Part shown: in pieces, positions 29,378 to 39,352 of the stretch | Numbering within the stretch: the stretch's first letter is position 1 | How the letters are laid out: each line of letters opens with the position of its first letter | From: Motiliproteus sp036964625 | GTDB lineage: Bacteria; Pseudomonadota; Gammaproteobacteria; Pseudomonadales; Balneatricaceae | DNA: 64,000 nucleotides | Direction: 5' to 3' | NCBI GenBank assembly: GCA_036964625.1 | Contig: JBALTG010000002.1 | Location: 1-64,000 of the forward strand | Position numbers and translations under genes: made by a program | Notes under the pieces: generated by a model | Told to the model about the DNA's origin: nothing | Databases searched by the model: none | What the model saw: only the letters and a program-made list of their open reading frames with translations

Positions 29378-30700
29378 TCAGCCCTGCGGCGGCATGAAGC
29401 GCTGATCGATATATTTCGGTGGCCAGATAATCTTAGCTTCCCCCCCGAACAACTGGACCATGGGGATAAAGAAACCCTCCATGAAACTGCCCGTCATCAC
29501 CTCGTTGGGCGCCGCGGCCTGCAGTGCCGGGTTATCGGTAAAACGATAACGATTCCAAACCCCTCGGTAAGGCGTGCGGTAGATGGTTTGGATCAGGCTG
29601 TCGAGATCGAGGCTGGCGGTGGCGCTGATGATCCTCAGCGCCATCCTGGTATAGTCGTAGTGCAGCCCTGCGGCGGCGATGCTGGGGGGCTGTTGGTAGC
29701 GAGCCCGGTATCTCAGGGTCCACCATTGCTGCCAGAGTGCGATAGGCATCGCCGAGTCCATACTGACGACATAATCGGAGCTGTCACCGGTTAGTTGATG
29801 CCAATTGCCGGTCCACCTCAGACCATGACTGAGCAGCAGCGCGTTGAGCCCCTGACGGCGAAACTGCTGGACGAAGCGGGTGGCGGAAGCAGCGCCAGTG
29901 CTGGTCATGGCTACCAGCGAAACCTGCTCTTTTTTGTAGCGCTGCAGCAGCACACTGAAATCGGTCTGCTCTGGCGCAGACAGGTCATAGGGCAGGGGAT
30001 CAAAGCCTGCCGCCTTAAGACTGCCGATCAGGGCATCCCCCCAGTTGCGGCCATAAGGGCTGTCCTCCACCATCACCGCGGCCCGCTTGTTAGCCGGTCG
30101 CCACAGGCCACGCTCGATAAAATGGCGCAGCGGTTCACCATAGCGGGCGGCCAACCTGGCAGGGGCCGGCCAGCCTTTGAACCAGCCGCGGTATTTACCG
30201 GGTGACCGGCGGACTCTGTCGGCGATCGCCTGAGCCTCTCCCAGGTTGCCCAGATGCAAGATGTGATAGGGCACCTCGGTATCCATCACGGCCAAGGCCA
30301 CCGCTGAGTGCCAGCCACCTACCATCAGCGCCACCTTTTGCTGGGTGATCGCGTGGCGCACGGCGGCAACGGCTTTGTCGGGGTCCGAGCCGCTATCCAC
30401 CCAGACGATCTCGGGCTGATGCGGGATACCGTCGATGGAGATCGGCAGCTCGTTATCGGCCTGAGCATCATCGAGTGCCATCAGCACCCCCTGCCGAATC
30501 TGTTGGCCGGTACTACTGGCAGGCCCGCTAAAAGGCCCCAGCACGCCAATACGTAATGGCGTTAACTGGGCTGCTGGTACCAGGGACCACGGCAGCAGGG
30601 CGGCCGCTCCCAAGACGCCTCCGGCCCGGAGTAAGCGGCGTCGGTTAAACCTCGGACGCCGATTAGGGTCTGGTTGCCGCTCGGCGGGTCTGTGAACCAT
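29378..30700 (-). CDS. Tat-exported periplasmic solute-binding protein (type I, LivJ/AmiC-like)
   Basis: 440 residues. Residues 15-45 carry a Tat-type signal (RRRLLRAGGVLGAAALLPW; twin Arg then a hydrophobic core ending PAAQ). The mature protein starts LRIGVLGPFSGPASSTGQQIRQGVLMALDD, the standard opening of Leu/amide/urea-binding periplasmic proteins (Peripla_BP_6), and continues with GGWHSAVALAV and VMVEDSPYGRNWG. No ABC permease or ATPase is nearby. The gene ends next to, and on the same strand as, the antiporter (69-bp gap) and diverges from a cyclase, so a sensory role is as likely as transport. The ligand is unknown. Confidence 0.85.
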   Translation of the reverse strand: MVHRPAERQPDPNRRPRFNRRRLLRAGGVLGAAALLPWSLVPAAQLTPLRIGVLGPFSGPASSTGQQIRQGVLMALDDAQADNELPISIDGIPHQPEIVWVDSGSDPDKAVAAVRHAITQQKVALMVGGWHSAVALAVMDTEVPYHILHLGNLGEAQAIADRVRRSPGKYRGWFKGWPAPARLAARYGEPLRHFIERGLWRPANKRAAVMVEDSPYGRNWGDALIGSLKAAGFDPLPYDLSAPEQTDFSVLLQRYKKEQVSLVAMTSTGAASATRFVQQFRRQGLNALLLSHGLRWTGNWHQLTGDSSDYVVSMDSAMPIALWQQWWTLRYRARYQQPPSIAAAGLHYDYTRMALRIISATASLDLDSLIQTIYRTPYRGVWNRYRFTDNPALQAAAPNEVMTGSFMEGFFIPMVQLFGGEAKIIWPPKYIDQRFMPPQG

Positions 30701-30933
30701 GCTTGCTACTCCTGAGCGTGACGGTCGGGGTAGGTAATACGGCTGGCAGCGCCACCTAGATTGGTGCTGGGGTCAACGGTGCACAGCTATACCCAGTTTA
30801 GTTCAGTGTAGGGTTTTTCTCAGACAGAGGCTAAACCCGCTAGTCTTGATAGAGACGGCCCTGCTTGCTGGTGCATCCAGACGAGCAAAGCCGGGATACA
30901 GCGCCTGCGCAGATCCTTCGAGGGACGATTGTT

Positions 30934-32718
30934 ATGAGACTTTTGAAAAAGAGTCTGAAAGCCAGAATGACAGCCTATTTTTTGCTGGTCTCCATCCCGG
31001 TGGTGCTGGCGTTGGCGGCGGTCTCCTACCTGCTGGCGACAGTCACGCTGCAGCAGATGGCGATCGCTCGTTTTGAGGTGATCGCAGACCATAAGGAGCT
31101 GCAGATCGATCGATTTATCGCCGACCAGGCGGCGGTCGTCGAGAAGATAGCCGGGCTCGATCCATTGCGGCAGGCGGTAACCGGGCTACTGGTACAGCAG
31201 CGGGGGACGCCCGAGTACCAGGCCGCCTATCTGGGGCTGGCCGATCAGTTGTTCCGCTCCACCTTTCTCGACTATGGTACGGCTGCGGCCTCGGATCTGA
31301 CGGAGCTGCAGCTGCTGAGTCATGTCGGTGGACAGGTGTTGCTGTCCACCGATCCCGAGCATGAGCGTGCCTATCGCCTCAGCGACAATTTCTTTACCCG
31401 GGGACGTTTGGCTACCTATGTTCAGCCGGTCTATCCGGAGGACGATACTGGCGCGCCCACGCTGACCGTGGCAACCCCCCTGACCAGTTCAGCAGGGACC
31501 CCTCTGGCCGTACTCGCCGCCAAAATCCGGCTGCCGGTACTGGTCGAAATTGTTGGCAGGCGGACCGGACTAGGGCAGAGCGGTGAGTCGTTTCTGGTCG
31601 ATGCCCACTATCGGTTTCTGTCACCGGAGCGCTTTGGCCTGGCCGCTTACCCCCGTGGGGCGCACAGCCAAGGTATCGATGCCGCCATTGACGGCAATAC
31701 CGGTGCGGGGCTCTATTCTAACCACGACCAGGTAGCGGTGATCGGCAGCTATCGCTGGTTGCCGGAACTCGGGCTGGCCTTGTTGACCGAAATACGGGTA
31801 TCGGAAGCACTGGCACCCGCTACCCGCCTGGGTTGGATGCTGGTTGGAATCGGACTGCTGGCGGTCGCCGTGCTGGCGGTGGGTATCTACCTGATTGCTC
31901 GTCAGATCACTCGCCCGATACGGGCAGTAACGGAAACGACTCATAAGATTGCCGCGGGTGACCTGGATCATCGGGCACCGGTATTGACCGAAGATGAAAC
32001 CGGTATCCTGGCGGAAAACTTCAACCACATGCTTGACCGTCTTAAAGAGACCCTGGAAGCGCTGACAGCCGAGCAGGAAAAGTCCGAGCAGCTGCTGCTT
32101 AATATTTTACCGGCGCCAATAGCCCAGCGGCTGAAGATGGGGGAGGACAGCATCGCCGACAGCTTTGCCGAGGTGACCATCCTGTTTGCCGACATCGTTA
32201 ATTTCACCCCGTTGTCCGCCAATCTGCCGCCGGCGGAGCTGGTCAGTATGCTCAACGAAATCTTTTCGGAATTCGATCAATTGAGTGAACAGTTAGGGTT
32301 AGAAAAGATCAAGACGATCGGTGACGCCTATATGGTCGCTGCCGGTCTGCCTCAAGTCAGGGACGACCATGCGCAGCGGGTCGCCGAAATGGCGCTGAGC
32401 ATACTGGCAGCAATCGCCGAGTTCAACCGCCGACACCAGGCCGACCTGAGCATACGCATCGGCATCAACAGTGGCTCGGTGGTGGCCGGGGTGATCGGGA
32501 CCAAGAAGTTTATCTATGACGTCTGGGGCGATGCGGTCAATACAGCGGCACGTATGGAGTCCCAGGGGCTCGATGGCCATATCCAGGTCACCGAAGCCTC
32601 TTACGCCTACCTCAAGGATGGGTATGAGTTTGGCGATCGGGGCATGATCGAGGTGAAGGGTAAAGGCCAGATGCACACCTACATTCTGATGGGGCGAAAG
32701 CCCTCGGTTGAGGATTAG
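30934..32718 (+). CDS. Membrane class III adenylate/guanylate cyclase with periplasmic sensor and HAMP
   Basis: 594 residues from ATG 30934 (GAGGGA nine bases before). TM1 at about 14-36, a periplasmic Cache-like sensor about 40-300, TM2 about 305-327 (LGWMLVGIGLLAVAVLAVGIYLIA), HAMP about 328-380 (RQITRPIRAVTETTHKIAAGDLDHRAP), a short coiled linker, then the cyclase domain about 415-590. Metal-binding Asp residues are in LFADIVNFTPLS and KTIGDAYMVAAG; the Lys before TIGD fits adenine specificity. VWGDAVNTAARMES is the family motif. It makes a cyclic nucleotide inside the cell in response to a periplasmic signal. The downstream binding protein starts 3 bp after its stop. Confidence 0.93.
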   Translation: MRLLKKSLKARMTAYFLLVSIPVVLALAAVSYLLATVTLQQMAIARFEVIADHKELQIDRFIADQAAVVEKIAGLDPLRQAVTGLLVQQRGTPEYQAAYLGLADQLFRSTFLDYGTAAASDLTELQLLSHVGGQVLLSTDPEHERAYRLSDNFFTRGRLATYVQPVYPEDDTGAPTLTVATPLTSSAGTPLAVLAAKIRLPVLVEIVGRRTGLGQSGESFLVDAHYRFLSPERFGLAAYPRGAHSQGIDAAIDGNTGAGLYSNHDQVAVIGSYRWLPELGLALLTEIRVSEALAPATRLGWMLVGIGLLAVAVLAVGIYLIARQITRPIRAVTETTHKIAAGDLDHRAPVLTEDETGILAENFNHMLDRLKETLEALTAEQEKSEQLLLNILPAPIAQRLKMGEDSIADSFAEVTILFADIVNFTPLSANLPPAELVSMLNEIFSEFDQLSEQLGLEKIKTIGDAYMVAAGLPQVRDDHAQRVAEMALSILAAIAEFNRRHQADLSIRIGINSGSVVAGVIGTKKFIYDVWGDAVNTAARMESQGLDGHIQVTEASYAYLKDGYEFGDRGMIEVKGKGQMHTYILMGRKPSVED

Positions 32719-32721
32719 ACG

Positions 32722-33855
32722 ATGGCGCGTCCAATGTTGATGGTTCTGGTACTGTTTGCTTTGATCGGCTGCAGCGACCCCGCGACCGAGCAGCAGGTCA
32801 TTCGGATCGGCCTGATCGCGCCACTTAGCGGCCAGATTCCAGAGGTTGGCAAGTCGTCGATGGAGGCCGCGCAGTTGGCGGTGGATGAGATCAACGCCCG
32901 GGGTGGTCTGTCTCTCGACGGTGGCCGCTTCAGGCTGGAGTTGCAGATCGAGGATGGCGAGGACCGGGCCGAAGCGTCGGTCAGTGCGGCCCTGCGATTG
33001 ATCAACCGAGACCGGGTCAGCGCTATCATCGGACCCCAGGCGAGCCGCAATGCCATTGCCGCGGCTAAGGTGGCCGAAAGGGCACAGGTACCCCTGATCA
33101 GCCCTTGGTCAACCCATCCTGATACCACCCGGGGTAAGCAGTGGGTCTTTCGGGTGGCCTTCATCGACAGTTTTCAGGGCCAGGTGATGGCCCGCTTCGT
33201 CCGTCACAGCATGGCAGTTGCCAAGGTCGCGGTACTGTTTGATATCGCCAGCGAGTACAACCGAGGGCTGGCGGAGGAGTTCCGGTCTCGGTTCGAGGCG
33301 CTGGGAGGAAAGATCGTGGCCTTTGAATCCTATACTCGCGACGCTCCCGATGTCAGTGCCCAGCTGTCCCGGATTGCGGACAGCGCAGCCGAGGCGCTAT
33401 TTCTGCCAAACTATCACAACGAGGTTCCTGACCAGGTGCGCCAGGCAAGAGCCTTGGGCATCCAGGCGCTGCTGATCGGTAGTGACACCTGGGGGCAGAT
33501 CCCGGAGGTTCACCGCCGGACCATCGAGGGGGCCTTTTTTGTCACGCACTATGCCGCCGATATCGCCGACGACAGGGCCCAGCAATTTATCAGTCGTTAT
33601 CGGCAAGCCTTTGGCAGGGCACCCGACGATGTCGCGGCCCTGACCTATGATGCTTTCGGGCTACTGGCCCAGGCTACACAGCAGCAGGGGCGGGGCGACG
33701 CCCGCTCGATCCGCGATGGTCTGGCCGCGATCGATGTCTATCAGGGAGTGACGGGTAAGATCGCCTACGGTGACACGGGTGATCCGGTGAAGAGTGCAGT
33801 GATAATGGAGGTCCGGGACGGCCGCTTTCGCTTCCATGCCAGAGCAGACCCTTGA
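32722..33855 (+). CDS. Lipoprotein solute-binding protein (type I, LivJ-like)
   Basis: 377 residues. A lipoprotein signal (MLMVLVLFALIGC, Cys near residue 17) is followed by IRIGLIAPLSGQIPEVGKSSMEAAQLAVDEIN, the Leu/Ile/Val-binding protein opening, then IIGPQASRNAIAAA and LISPWSTHPDT in the ligand cleft. It is translated with the cyclase (3-bp gap). With no transport genes nearby, the likely role is to bind a ligand at the inner membrane and signal to the cyclase sensor domain, by analogy with binding-protein/receptor pairs. That pairing is an inference from gene order. Confidence 0.88.
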   Translation: MARPMLMVLVLFALIGCSDPATEQQVIRIGLIAPLSGQIPEVGKSSMEAAQLAVDEINARGGLSLDGGRFRLELQIEDGEDRAEASVSAALRLINRDRVSAIIGPQASRNAIAAAKVAERAQVPLISPWSTHPDTTRGKQWVFRVAFIDSFQGQVMARFVRHSMAVAKVAVLFDIASEYNRGLAEEFRSRFEALGGKIVAFESYTRDAPDVSAQLSRIADSAAEALFLPNYHNEVPDQVRQARALGIQALLIGSDTWGQIPEVHRRTIEGAFFVTHYAADIADDRAQQFISRYRQAFGRAPDDVAALTYDAFGLLAQATQQQGRGDARSIRDGLAAIDVYQGVTGKIAYGDTGDPVKSAVIMEVRDGRFRFHARADP

Positions 33856-33970
33856 TAGCGTGCCAGCGGCCCGAACGATCCGGCTGCAGCAACGCTGCGG
33901 GCGGTCGCCCATTTCGATCTCAGTTGATGCCACTTAAAATGCTCAGCGGGGCCGTCGTGACCGAGCAGCA

Positions 33971-34042
33971 ATGGACTCCCTCTGTTTGATTGGTTGCTAG
34001 AATTCCTATCTGGCACCTAGATGCCGATAGAGGGGAGTCCAT
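33971..34042. repeat. Inverted repeat downstream of the binding-protein gene
   Basis: ATGGACTCCCTCT (33971-33983) pairs with AGAGGGGAGTCCAT (34029-34042) with one bulged base, enclosing 45 bp. It could be the two ends of a small degenerate insertion or a long hairpin. No transposase is present. Confidence 0.5.
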
Positions 34043-34546
34043 CCTATTTCCCTAGAGGGCACAAAAAGGGAACTAGAAAGAGAGGATGCGGATAAAAAGC
34101 ATCATATCGAGTCTGTCGATCGCGTCACACTCAAAGCATCGAATCAGCTGGCAAAATGCGGCGCGAGTGGCAAGCCGACGCGATCCGCAAGGATCGTCAG
34201 AAGAAAACCGCCGAGGCCGAATCAAGTGAGATCAAAGAGAAAAAGACTCGGAGAAAATCGCGCAGCAACAAGGGTGACGACGATTATTGCTGTGAGTTGT
34301 GCGTAACAGGTTTACCAAACTTACGACGGTGACAGACCGCAGTTTCAGACCATCGCTGGAAGCTTTTTTGACTGACGATACAATAGCAACACGTTTCGAG
34401 AGAGAGTTCGCCCAACAAAGCCTACTTACTTCCAGCTTTCAAAGCCAGGCCCCGAAATTATCCACCGCATGGGTGGCTAAAAAAAGCGATACCCAGCACA
34501 GGTTGTGCGGTAACGTCCTCGTTAACCACCGAATTGGGGGGGTGAG

Positions 34547-34571
34547 AACCCGGCCCCGCGCCGGGTTTTTC
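34547..34571 (+). terminator. Rho-independent terminator in the gene-poor region
   Basis: AACCCGGC (34547-34554) and GCCGGGTT (34560-34567) form a perfect 8-bp stem with a 5-base loop, followed by a T-rich tail. No gene directly upstream is supported, so it may terminate a lost gene or an unrecognised short RNA. Confidence 0.75.
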
Positions 34572-35544
34572 TTGTTTAATCCTGGCGCGCACTCGTGAGT
34601 GCTTCCCGGCTATCCATAGGGCGAACGGCCAATGAGCTTGTCCCGCGTCAGGAGTCGGTGCTCCCGAGTTCGACACCTGATTTCAGCCACTCCCTCCCTG
34701 CATCAATCTTCTTGAAATAGGAAGGCTACTTCAGAGTGGCTCGCACTGAGCGCTTTGTAGCAGCAAGATGTGCTCTAAAACGGTGGTTATCCTTCAGGTA
34801 TATTGGATCGCAGATCAGGTCACTTTGAACTGCTGAACATGAGCGATATTCAATCCTAGGATGGACGAGGAAAGCATCTACAGCTTAGAAGTTGATATGA
34901 ATCTGGGCACTCCTAGCTACCGCTTATGCGCCCATTGCGGTCATTCGGAGCTGACGAATTGAACGCCAGTCAGTGGCTCTTATCGACACAAGCAGCCCCC
35001 CAGTCTTTGCCTGGCTACGACCGCTGTTGCGACTTGGCTGCCGTCAGCATTGAGGTATGCTAAGTCGATGATCAGCTTGCCTTGGGGCTCCCCGCATGAA
35101 CCAAATTCAATCTAGAGATGGGTGTGTGGGTTATTTACAGCTCAATAGTGGATGGTTGCTGCGAGTTCGACTGACTTCCGTAGATGCGCCCGTTCCGGTC
35201 ATTGAGAGCCAGCAGGCCAGAGCTCTGCTGCATCGATCCAAATTCCTCAAAGCAGACATCAGTCTGGGCGTCAGCGTTGGGCGCTTACCGGCTAGAGCAT
35301 CACTCTTATCAGCTTGACTCGATAGATCGTTAAACTGCTCCAGTTTTATTCAGACTTTTTCCGCAGCAAAGTTCCCCCATAACTCAGAGACTGCCTGCAT
35401 ATCCAATATTCCCGTTGATCATTAGCTATGCCTCATCGGGGTCATTAATATAGTTTCATCAGCGTTAAAGCGAAACGCTGTTTCCCATTGTTACGTAAGA
35501 ACCGGGTATTACGTGGTGACCTACAACGCTAAAGAGGCAGCAAC

Positions 35545-35799
35545 ATGAACAATGCACGCAAACCATCCGATTATAAGTCGATCGCATTCTGGGGTGCACG
35601 CCTCGGATCATTTTTCGACTACATTACCGGCAAAGACTCTTACTCCTACTACATTGCCTGCCAACAGGAGCTGGCATGTCAGGACGCAGCGCCCCTGGAT
35701 GCCATCTACTACGACGAATCAGGTAAACGCTGGCACCGGCTCTGTGAAGCCACGAACCTCCGTGTGATCGAACCGGCCAAGCAAACGGGTCTGATCTAG
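35545..35799 (+). CDS. Small hypothetical protein
   Basis: 84 residues from ATG 35545 with AGAGGCAGC just upstream. The composition is protein-like, rich in Tyr, Trp and Phe (FWGARLGSFFDYITGKDSYSYYIA; DESGKRWHRLCEA), with two Cys in ACQQELACQD. No signal peptide and no domain recognised. Its 3' end overlaps the 3' end of the convergent lipoprotein remnant. Possibly a genuine small gene; no function can be offered. Confidence 0.45.
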   Translation: MNNARKPSDYKSIAFWGARLGSFFDYITGKDSYSYYIACQQELACQDAAPLDAIYYDESGKRWHRLCEATNLRVIEPAKQTGLI

Positions 35800-36087
35800 T
35801 CCCATGCCTGCCGATGTTTGTTGATCAGCGCCAAAACTTGACCAGGTTTCACTACTCAGTTTTGACCAGGGCTGTTCGCTCGACAAGCTGGTCACGAATG
35901 GGCTGTAGCTGCTTTGATGATAGTCAACTTTTAGCGCTTTAATAGACGCCAGGCCTACACTCCATTCGCGCTCTTTAAATCCATCGTGGCTGGCCAAAAA
36001 ACCGGACGGCTTGACCGGGATACCGCCACAGCCGGTCAGCACCATGGCCAACAACGTGGCCGAAATTAACTGCTTAAAAGAGCTCAT
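35719..36087 (-). pseudogene. Truncated DUF3313-type lipoprotein (operon B copy)
   Basis: The first 45 or so residues match the DUF3313 lipoprotein at 55774-56457: lipobox LTGC, then PVKPSGFLASHDGFKEREWS against PVKGSGFLVSYEGFEQRPWS in the intact copy. After that the similarity stops and the frame runs into unrelated sequence; the intact protein is 227 residues. It lies 12 bp after the end of the broken pump gene, the same order as in the intact operon, and is therefore the decayed third gene of a duplicated RND operon. Confidence 0.75.
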
Positions 36088-36099
36088 CTCTCACCTCTA

Positions 36100-37938
36100 T
36101 CAGACCTTGGCGACCTGAACTTTGAAGAGAACTGCGTAAAACCGGTACCACCACCAGCGTCAGGACGCTGGCAAAGGTCAGTCCCGCCATGATGGTGACC
36201 GCCATACCGATAAAGAAGTCGTCACCCAGCAATGGGATCATCCCTAAGACGGTGGTTCCGGCGGCCATGGCCACCGGCCGCGAACGGGAGACAGCCGAAT
36301 CCAATATCGCGTTCAGGGGCTCCTTGCCTTCCGACAGCTCGATATTGATCTGATCCAGCAGCTTGCCCTACGGGCAGCTATGGCTGTGTAAATCGGTTAT
36401 CCTGCCGATTTATCTTCGCAAATGAACGATAAATCTGACTCTAAATACAGTTCTCTCGCTACGATCGCTATTCTCGGTCAGCCTCCTAGAAGCCGGCGGT
36501 AGAGTTGAAAGAAGCCGCCCTGATCGGCATCACCGCCTGCCGAGCGCTCTTTGACCTTCAGGAACACCACGCAGAACATCGGGGTTACGGTGACCGCGAT
36601 CACCCAGCTCAAACCCAGCGAATAAAGCAGAACTTTAAACAACGAACGGCAGAACTCGCCGGTGGCGTCTTCGGAGAGACCGAAGGCCATGATCGCGATC
36701 ACAGTGGCCCCCAGCAGGGGCCACATGGTCTGGGAGCCCACTTTCTTGGCTGCTTCCAGCCGGTCCTCGCCGTTTTGCAGCCGGATCAGCATCCCCTCGG
36801 TAACCACGATGGCGTTATCCACCAGCATCCCCAAGGCGATGACCAGCGCGCCCAGGGAGATCCGTTCCAGGGCGACATCGGCGTTCTCCATCAGTGAGAA
36901 GGTGCCCACCACGGTGATCAGTAGGATGGCGCCGATCAGCAGCCCGCTGCGCAGGCCCATAAAGAGCAACAGCACCACGATGACGATGGCGATCGCCTGC
37001 AACAGACTGACAACAAAGTTGTCGATCGCCCGCACCACGTTGTCCGACTGCATCACCACGATATTGGCTTCCAGCCCCACCGGGGTCTGGGCCTGAAGCT
37101 CCTCCAGCCGTTTCATCAGCGCGCCGCCCATATCCACCACGTTGCCGCCGGAGGCGGTGGCGATGTCCTTCAGGTAAATCAGCGAATTGTCGCGGTTAGG
37201 GATCAGCAGGTTTTCGATATCCGCCACCGCGTTGATACCTCCCGTCGGCTCGATACGGACGTAGTCCCGTCCAACATTAACCTTGCCCGCGGGGGCTACC
37301 AGATTCTGCTGGTCCAGCAGGTCGTAAACCTGGTCCTGGCTGGCACCGAGTTGCGCCATCTTGGTGCGGGAAAACTCGACGTAGATCGCCTCTTGCTGGT
37401 CTCCCCAAAGCTCGATCTTGGCGACGTCGTCGACGAGTAACAGTTCGCGCTTGACGAAGTCGGCGTAATCCTTGATCTCCTGGTAGCTGTAACCGTCGCC
37501 GGTGAGGGCGAACATCACCCCGAACACGTCGCCAAAGTCGTCGTTGACCCGCGATGGTCCGGCGCCGGGTGACAGTTGACTCTGGGCATCGTTGACCTTG
37601 CGCCGCAGCTGCTCCCAGACCGCTGGCAGGCCGAACTTATCGTATTTGTCCTGCCTCTCCACCGTGATGATGGAGCCCCCTTCCATGTTGTCGGAGCGGA
37701 TCTCCTTCACCTGGGACAGGCGCTGGATGGCCGTCTCCCGCATATCGGTTACCTCCAGCTCCACCTTCAGGGGGGTGGCGCCGGGGTACTGGGTGATCAC
37801 CAGGGCTTCCTTGATGGTGAACTCGGGGTCTTCCAACCTCGACAGCGACTGGTAGGAGAAGAAACCGCCGAACAGCAGCAGGAAGGTGGCGACCCAGGTG
37901 ATGGTACTGTTTTTGATCGTGATCTCTGCGATATTCAT
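36100..37938 (-). pseudogene. RND pump gene, internally deleted (operon B copy)
   Basis: The N-terminal 486 residues (MNIAEITIKNSTITWVATF onward) and a C-terminal piece (LLDQINIELSEGKEPLN..GDDFFIGMAVTIMAGLTFAS) closely match the intact pump at 56663-59698. About 400 central residues are missing, replaced by a truncated MITE (36413-36489) and about 45 bp of unassigned sequence. There is also an in-frame loss of roughly 29 residues after KDIATA, a 3-residue loss near MAFGLSED, and a single-base frameshift near the end; correcting it gives YAVLFKVQVAKV and a stop at 36100-36102. No functional pump can be made. Confidence 0.92.
36413..36489. mobile_element. Truncated copy of the 167-bp CTAG-ended MITE
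   Basis: The stretch with CGCAAATGAACG, AATCTGACTC and the end TCGGTCAGCCTCCTAG matches half of the complete elements at 53527-53693 and 56486-56652. The CTAG end interrupts the broken RND gene just after codons for YRRLL, and the element also supplies that frame's stop. The other end is lost at a deletion junction. Confidence 0.85.
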
Positions 37939-37939
37939 C

Positions 37940-39068
37940 TCAGTTCGCCCCTGCCTTCACTTTGAACAGGCGCACCTTCTGTCCCGGCTGCAGGTAATGA
38001 ACGCCGGCGGTTACGATCCGCTCGCCGGCCTCCAGCCCGTTGCTGATCTCGATCTGGCTACCTCTCAGCTGGCCGATTCCCACCTCGCGGCGGCGGCCGA
38101 CCGTCTGGCTGGCCCGGTCGTAGGTCCAGACGAACTGCCGGCCGTCGCCAGCCGGATCGGCGAATACTACAGTGGCGGGGACTTTGATCAGCGCCGCCTC
38201 GGGGCTTCGGCATCGGGGCTACCTGCACGGGGCGTGGCCTCTACCGAGACGCTCATCCCCGGCAGCACGTTGATATCGGTGGGGGCCGGCATGGAGAGTA
38301 CGAATTCGAAGGTCTGGGTATCGGGGTCGGCCGCGGTGGAAAACTCCTTGATGCTGAGGGGAAAGGCTTTGTCGGGGTAAGCCTCCAGCCGTGCCAGCAG
38401 GTCGATATCGTGGTTTTGCCGACCGGCATGGACAATCAGGTTCTCCGGCACCTGAACGCTGATATCCAGGGCGCTGTTGTCCTGCAGGCTCAACACCGGG
38501 TCTTTGGCGCGCACGTTCTGAAAGTTATCCACGTAAAGGGTGGCGATAGTGCCGCTAAAAGGCGCGCGCAGGGTGGTATCGTTAAGCGCCTTACGGGATT
38601 TCTCGACGTTGGCGGCCGCGACAACTCGAGCGGCTCTTAGGCTGTCGACATTGGCGGCGGAGATCAGGCGCTTCTTGAAGATCTTTTCGGCACGTTTGTA
38701 ATCTGCCAGTGCCCGGGTGCGTTTCGCCTGATCTGCCTTGAAGTCACTGCGATAATCCCGTTTATCCAGCTGCGCCAACACCTCGCCTTTACTGACGTTC
38801 TGCCCCTTCTTAATCGACAGTTGGGTCAGGGCACCGGCCACCTGAAATGCCAGGGCGACCTTATTGGCAGCCTCCACTTTACCGGGAAACACCCGGGTTC
38901 GGTCGAGGGGGGGGACGATCGAGGTCTTCACCGGTCGGATTACTTCGGCTTTAGCCAGGACTGTTTTTTCCTCACAACCTGTTAGTATCAGTGTGCCTAG
39001 AAGAAGTAACAGCGAACCCCGAAGGGCGAAGGGCGAAGGGTGATAGCGGAGCGATTTGAAAAAGTCAT
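37940..39068 (-). pseudogene. RND adaptor lipoprotein gene, frameshifted twice (operon B copy)
   Basis: The body (EVIRPVKTSIVPPLDRTRVF..LPGMSVSVEATPRAG) closely parallels the intact adaptor at 59700-60815. Two lesions are visible. Near 38190 the frame shifts, so the C-terminus (KVPATVVFADPAG..GVHYLQPGQKVRLF, stop at 37940-37942) is in another frame. At the 5' end ATG 39068 has a good AGGA site and opens MTFSNRSAITLRG, but three copies of a 7-bp repeat (39021-39041) put the lipobox LLLLLGTLILTGC out of frame; one or four copies would restore it. The longer frame to 39201 has no plausible signal start. The stop overlaps closely with the pump start, as in operon A. Confidence 0.85.
39021..39041 (-). 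repeat. Three copies of a 7-bp repeat in the adaptor signal peptide
   Basis: CGAAGGG is repeated three times in tandem (CCCTTCG on the coding strand), between the start codon and the lipobox of the operon B adaptor. Each unit shifts the frame by one base, so copy number decides whether the start and the lipobox are in frame. Confidence 0.9.
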
Positions 39069-39352
39069 AGGAACATCCTGCCAGAGCCCAAGGGTCACAG
39101 ATTGAGTAGTACAAGATATAGCTAAAATTTATATCATTTGCCCTTTTGAGGCGCCTGTATTTTGAATAATCGACTATGTTCTTTGGGAATGAACGTTTCA
39201 AATGACCCGGTTTTAGCGGGTCTCTAAACCATGGCTATTCGGCCATTGGAGGCTACGGCCGCTGTAACCTGGGTGCTTGTAGCACTCAGGATGATGTTGC
39301 TCCCTATCAGAGCAACTCGCCCAGGCACTGAGCAACAAAGGGGAGTGTGGTT

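Larger units (their letters stand above)
33856..35544. other. 1.7-kb gene-poor stretch
   Basis: No convincing gene is seen. The stretch includes a Lys/Arg/Glu-rich region (about 34060-34300) whose frames are broken and could be the debris of a coding sequence, an imperfect inverted repeat (33971-34042) and a terminator-like hairpin (34547-34571). Short frames at 34299 and 35096 have neither ribosome sites nor recognisable domains. The remnants were not assigned to a family. Confidence 0.4.

Noticed and set aside
34600..34720. tRNA-like stretch containing GAGTTCGACACC
   Set aside because: The flanking bases do not form the acceptor and anticodon arms of a tRNA; only the T-loop-like motif matches.
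36505..36897. Forward frames within the broken pump gene (also 58727-59563 in the intact one)
   Set aside because: They are antisense shadows of RND coding sequence; the same long antisense frame appears in both paralogues because of codon bias.
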